A stretch of 64,000 nt of DNA from Acinetobacter ursingii DSM 16037 = CIP 107286 (GTDB lineage Bacteria; Pseudomonadota; Gammaproteobacteria; Pseudomonadales; Moraxellaceae). The position numbers and the translations under genes were made by a program. Positions 63,801-64,000 of the stretch are shown here, one piece after another (the stretch's first letter is position 1; each line of letters begins with the position of its first letter). Under the pieces are notes generated by a model that ran no database searches, was not told the DNA's origin, and was given only the letters and a program-made list of their open reading frames with translations. The stretch covers positions 443,669 to 507,668 of the forward strand of contig NZ_KB849716.1 in the NCBI RefSeq assembly GCF_000368825.1. The letters are read 5' to 3'.

Positions 63801-64000
63801 ATATTGTTTTCAGCATCCCTCACTATAACCATCGAGCCTGCTTCTGCTGTACCTGTTACTTCTGTACCAGCATGATTAATATTGGCAGTTGGTGCTACAG
63901 GAGCAATTATATCGCTATAGGTCACGTCAGAGACTGGGGATTCATTCCCTGCCTGATCTTTAACCACCACGCTGTAGTCACCTTCCGCTGCCGGACTTGG
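60824..64000 (-). CDS. Giant Bap/Lap-like repeat adhesin, C-terminal part (N-terminus outside window)
   Basis: At least 1,058 residues are in the window and the frame is open at the right edge. The N-proximal part has Ig-like bacterial domains (AEGDYSVVVKDQAGNESP, TVSDDAGNVG-like repeats). The middle (about 440-900) carries repeats ending GGY-V-W followed by VYxQxFDxxGxKxGGE: DDGGYLLVWAQN, EGGFVSLWASN, EHGGYVIVWTKM, DGGYVVTWTNSN. The C-terminus has GNGNDYIIIKD and DGGTGSDTLVWD calcium-binding motifs and a secretion tail. It lies beside lapB, lapC and the TolC-like gene, so it is very likely their substrate and supports surface attachment and biofilm. Confidence 0.9.
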   Translation of the reverse strand, partial: PSPAAEGDYSVVVKDQAGNESPVSDVTYSDIIAPVAPTANINHAGTEVTGTAEAGSMVIVRDAENNIVGQIIAGNDGTYKVTLSPAVNNGEELVVTATDSAGNVSSETEITAPDITPPAAIIDIVSISDDTGISDSDFITSDTSLTINGKLTGTLETNEHAQISIDGGATWLDLTVDTEGQWSFVDDRTLTNGNYDYAVRVVDDAGNVGSTDSQTVVVDASVPVNSITVDTLFSADTTPTITGTYANAMKGNDFIQVTVNGKTYTQGDGYLTVNTTNKTWSLQIPDTDAMNVAGNADVKYDITAEIIAAAGGKVADATSEELTIFKNVSINAGPNPDYVDQKPLLNGLIKLGTNESLEVKIYDNDGVLVRTFSSINGANSIDGLTIDTVANTWKIVNANWGANQLEGGNYTAKASVVTKDGSGGQSSTDQAITVIEPKVIPVDNKADDSDIGSKIYALDDGGYLLVWAQNQTKSTETNGTSNYDLVAQRYDQTGQKVGGFIKITDTPTGGSANSEGYGDRMDMWDSYGGFNVYIDANSHLTIAYTASQGQKGFVKVYDDAMNLLSTSQVSGGDYYFGFNTVATSNGNVVVYTSGTLQNYNVYFSGSNNNYATSTKLTNETNGGNGYIYGASQTPAGAAIGNKASNIESLSAISLGGSKVLIQYADFTATNINPTKQNLMVVDYASDGKATIVTSMVANIFDNGWQVGAKSFALKEGGFVSLWASNHESATAATGTAAKGTMDGFDVYARRFNYDDVTKTITALDAQEKRVNTTTDGVNGVGYSTMATGHMSGVALEHGGYVIVWTKMLSNTLSEVYSQSFDAAGNKLGGETLVSTQTVDGTGSVDTLPYVAALADGGYVVTWTNSNQDYKVNSLTADIKSVIVNADGSIRGEGEAPSMSAKYLTGEGELIGTDGVNTLDGRHGATVMEAGNGNDYIIIKDTNFDLIDGGTGSDTLVWDSKADLNLGDILSKVNSIETIHLGDENANTLTISIDDLLSISSTDMLVVQGGDTDLVKLVDQDGWVSAGTQTYRGEVYQVYTHQENIDAMLWIQHNIDVIG

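Noticed and set aside
1..64000. CRISPR array or cas genes
   Set aside because: No regularly spaced direct repeats and no Cas-like proteins were seen.
60824..64000. Treating the adhesin as complete with a GTG start at 63970
   Set aside because: The frame stays open to base 64000 and codes for further Ig-like sequence, so the gene continues beyond the window.

Overview
The window looks like an Acinetobacter chromosome segment of moderate to low GC. The inference rests on protein content and order: rpsB-tsf beside map, a mutS-fdxA pair, sthA-lipA-transglutaminase, a complete fimT-pilV-pilW-pilX-pilY1-pilE minor pilin cluster, and a Bap/Lap-type giant adhesin next to its own type I secretion genes. 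I could not run a taxonomic search, so the genus is an inference and the species is open.

Bases 1 to about 14.4 kb are accessory. The region runs leftward from a tRNA-Arg(CCG) gene (14360-14435) and carries an intact tyrosine integrase, a broken adenosine deaminase, the relic of a second integrase, an AT-rich divergent pair of unknown genes, and a replication/recombination module. That module has two Gp2/YagK-like genes, DUF932, a YqaJ-type exonuclease, a Cys-rich protein resembling recombination directionality factors, and AlpA, plus three small envelope proteins. It reads as an integrated replicon-like or satellite element, with no capsid, portal, Zot or conjugation genes. Two non-coding stretches stand out: 8812-9282 ahead of the Rep gene, and 6522-6790, which is packed with perfect inverted repeats. 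The left end of the island is not in the window.

From 14.6 to 36.5 kb the content is core: a YadG/YadH-type exporter overlapping queF; the wall genes rodA, mltB and rlpA; azlCD with an AraC regulator; tsf, rpsB and map; an OmpW-family porin; an MFS carrier with a tiny membrane protein and a TauD-like dioxygenase; sthA; lipA; a TgpA-like transglutaminase; and tRNA-Val(GAC). An intact IS66 element (36588-39139) with an 8-bp target duplication lies just after this tRNA.

From 39.7 to 47.7 kb lies the type IV pilus minor pilin/PilY1 operon, read leftward. From 48 to 55.7 kb are mutS, fdxA, an M15-like lipoprotein peptidase, an O-methyltransferase, a tandem UspA protein, a hexapeptide acyltransferase and a YigZ-like protein. 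The last 8.3 kb holds a type I secretion system (membrane fusion protein, ABC transporter with a degenerate C39-like domain, TolC-like channel) and the C-terminal part of the giant repeat adhesin it most likely exports. The adhesin gene runs off the right edge.
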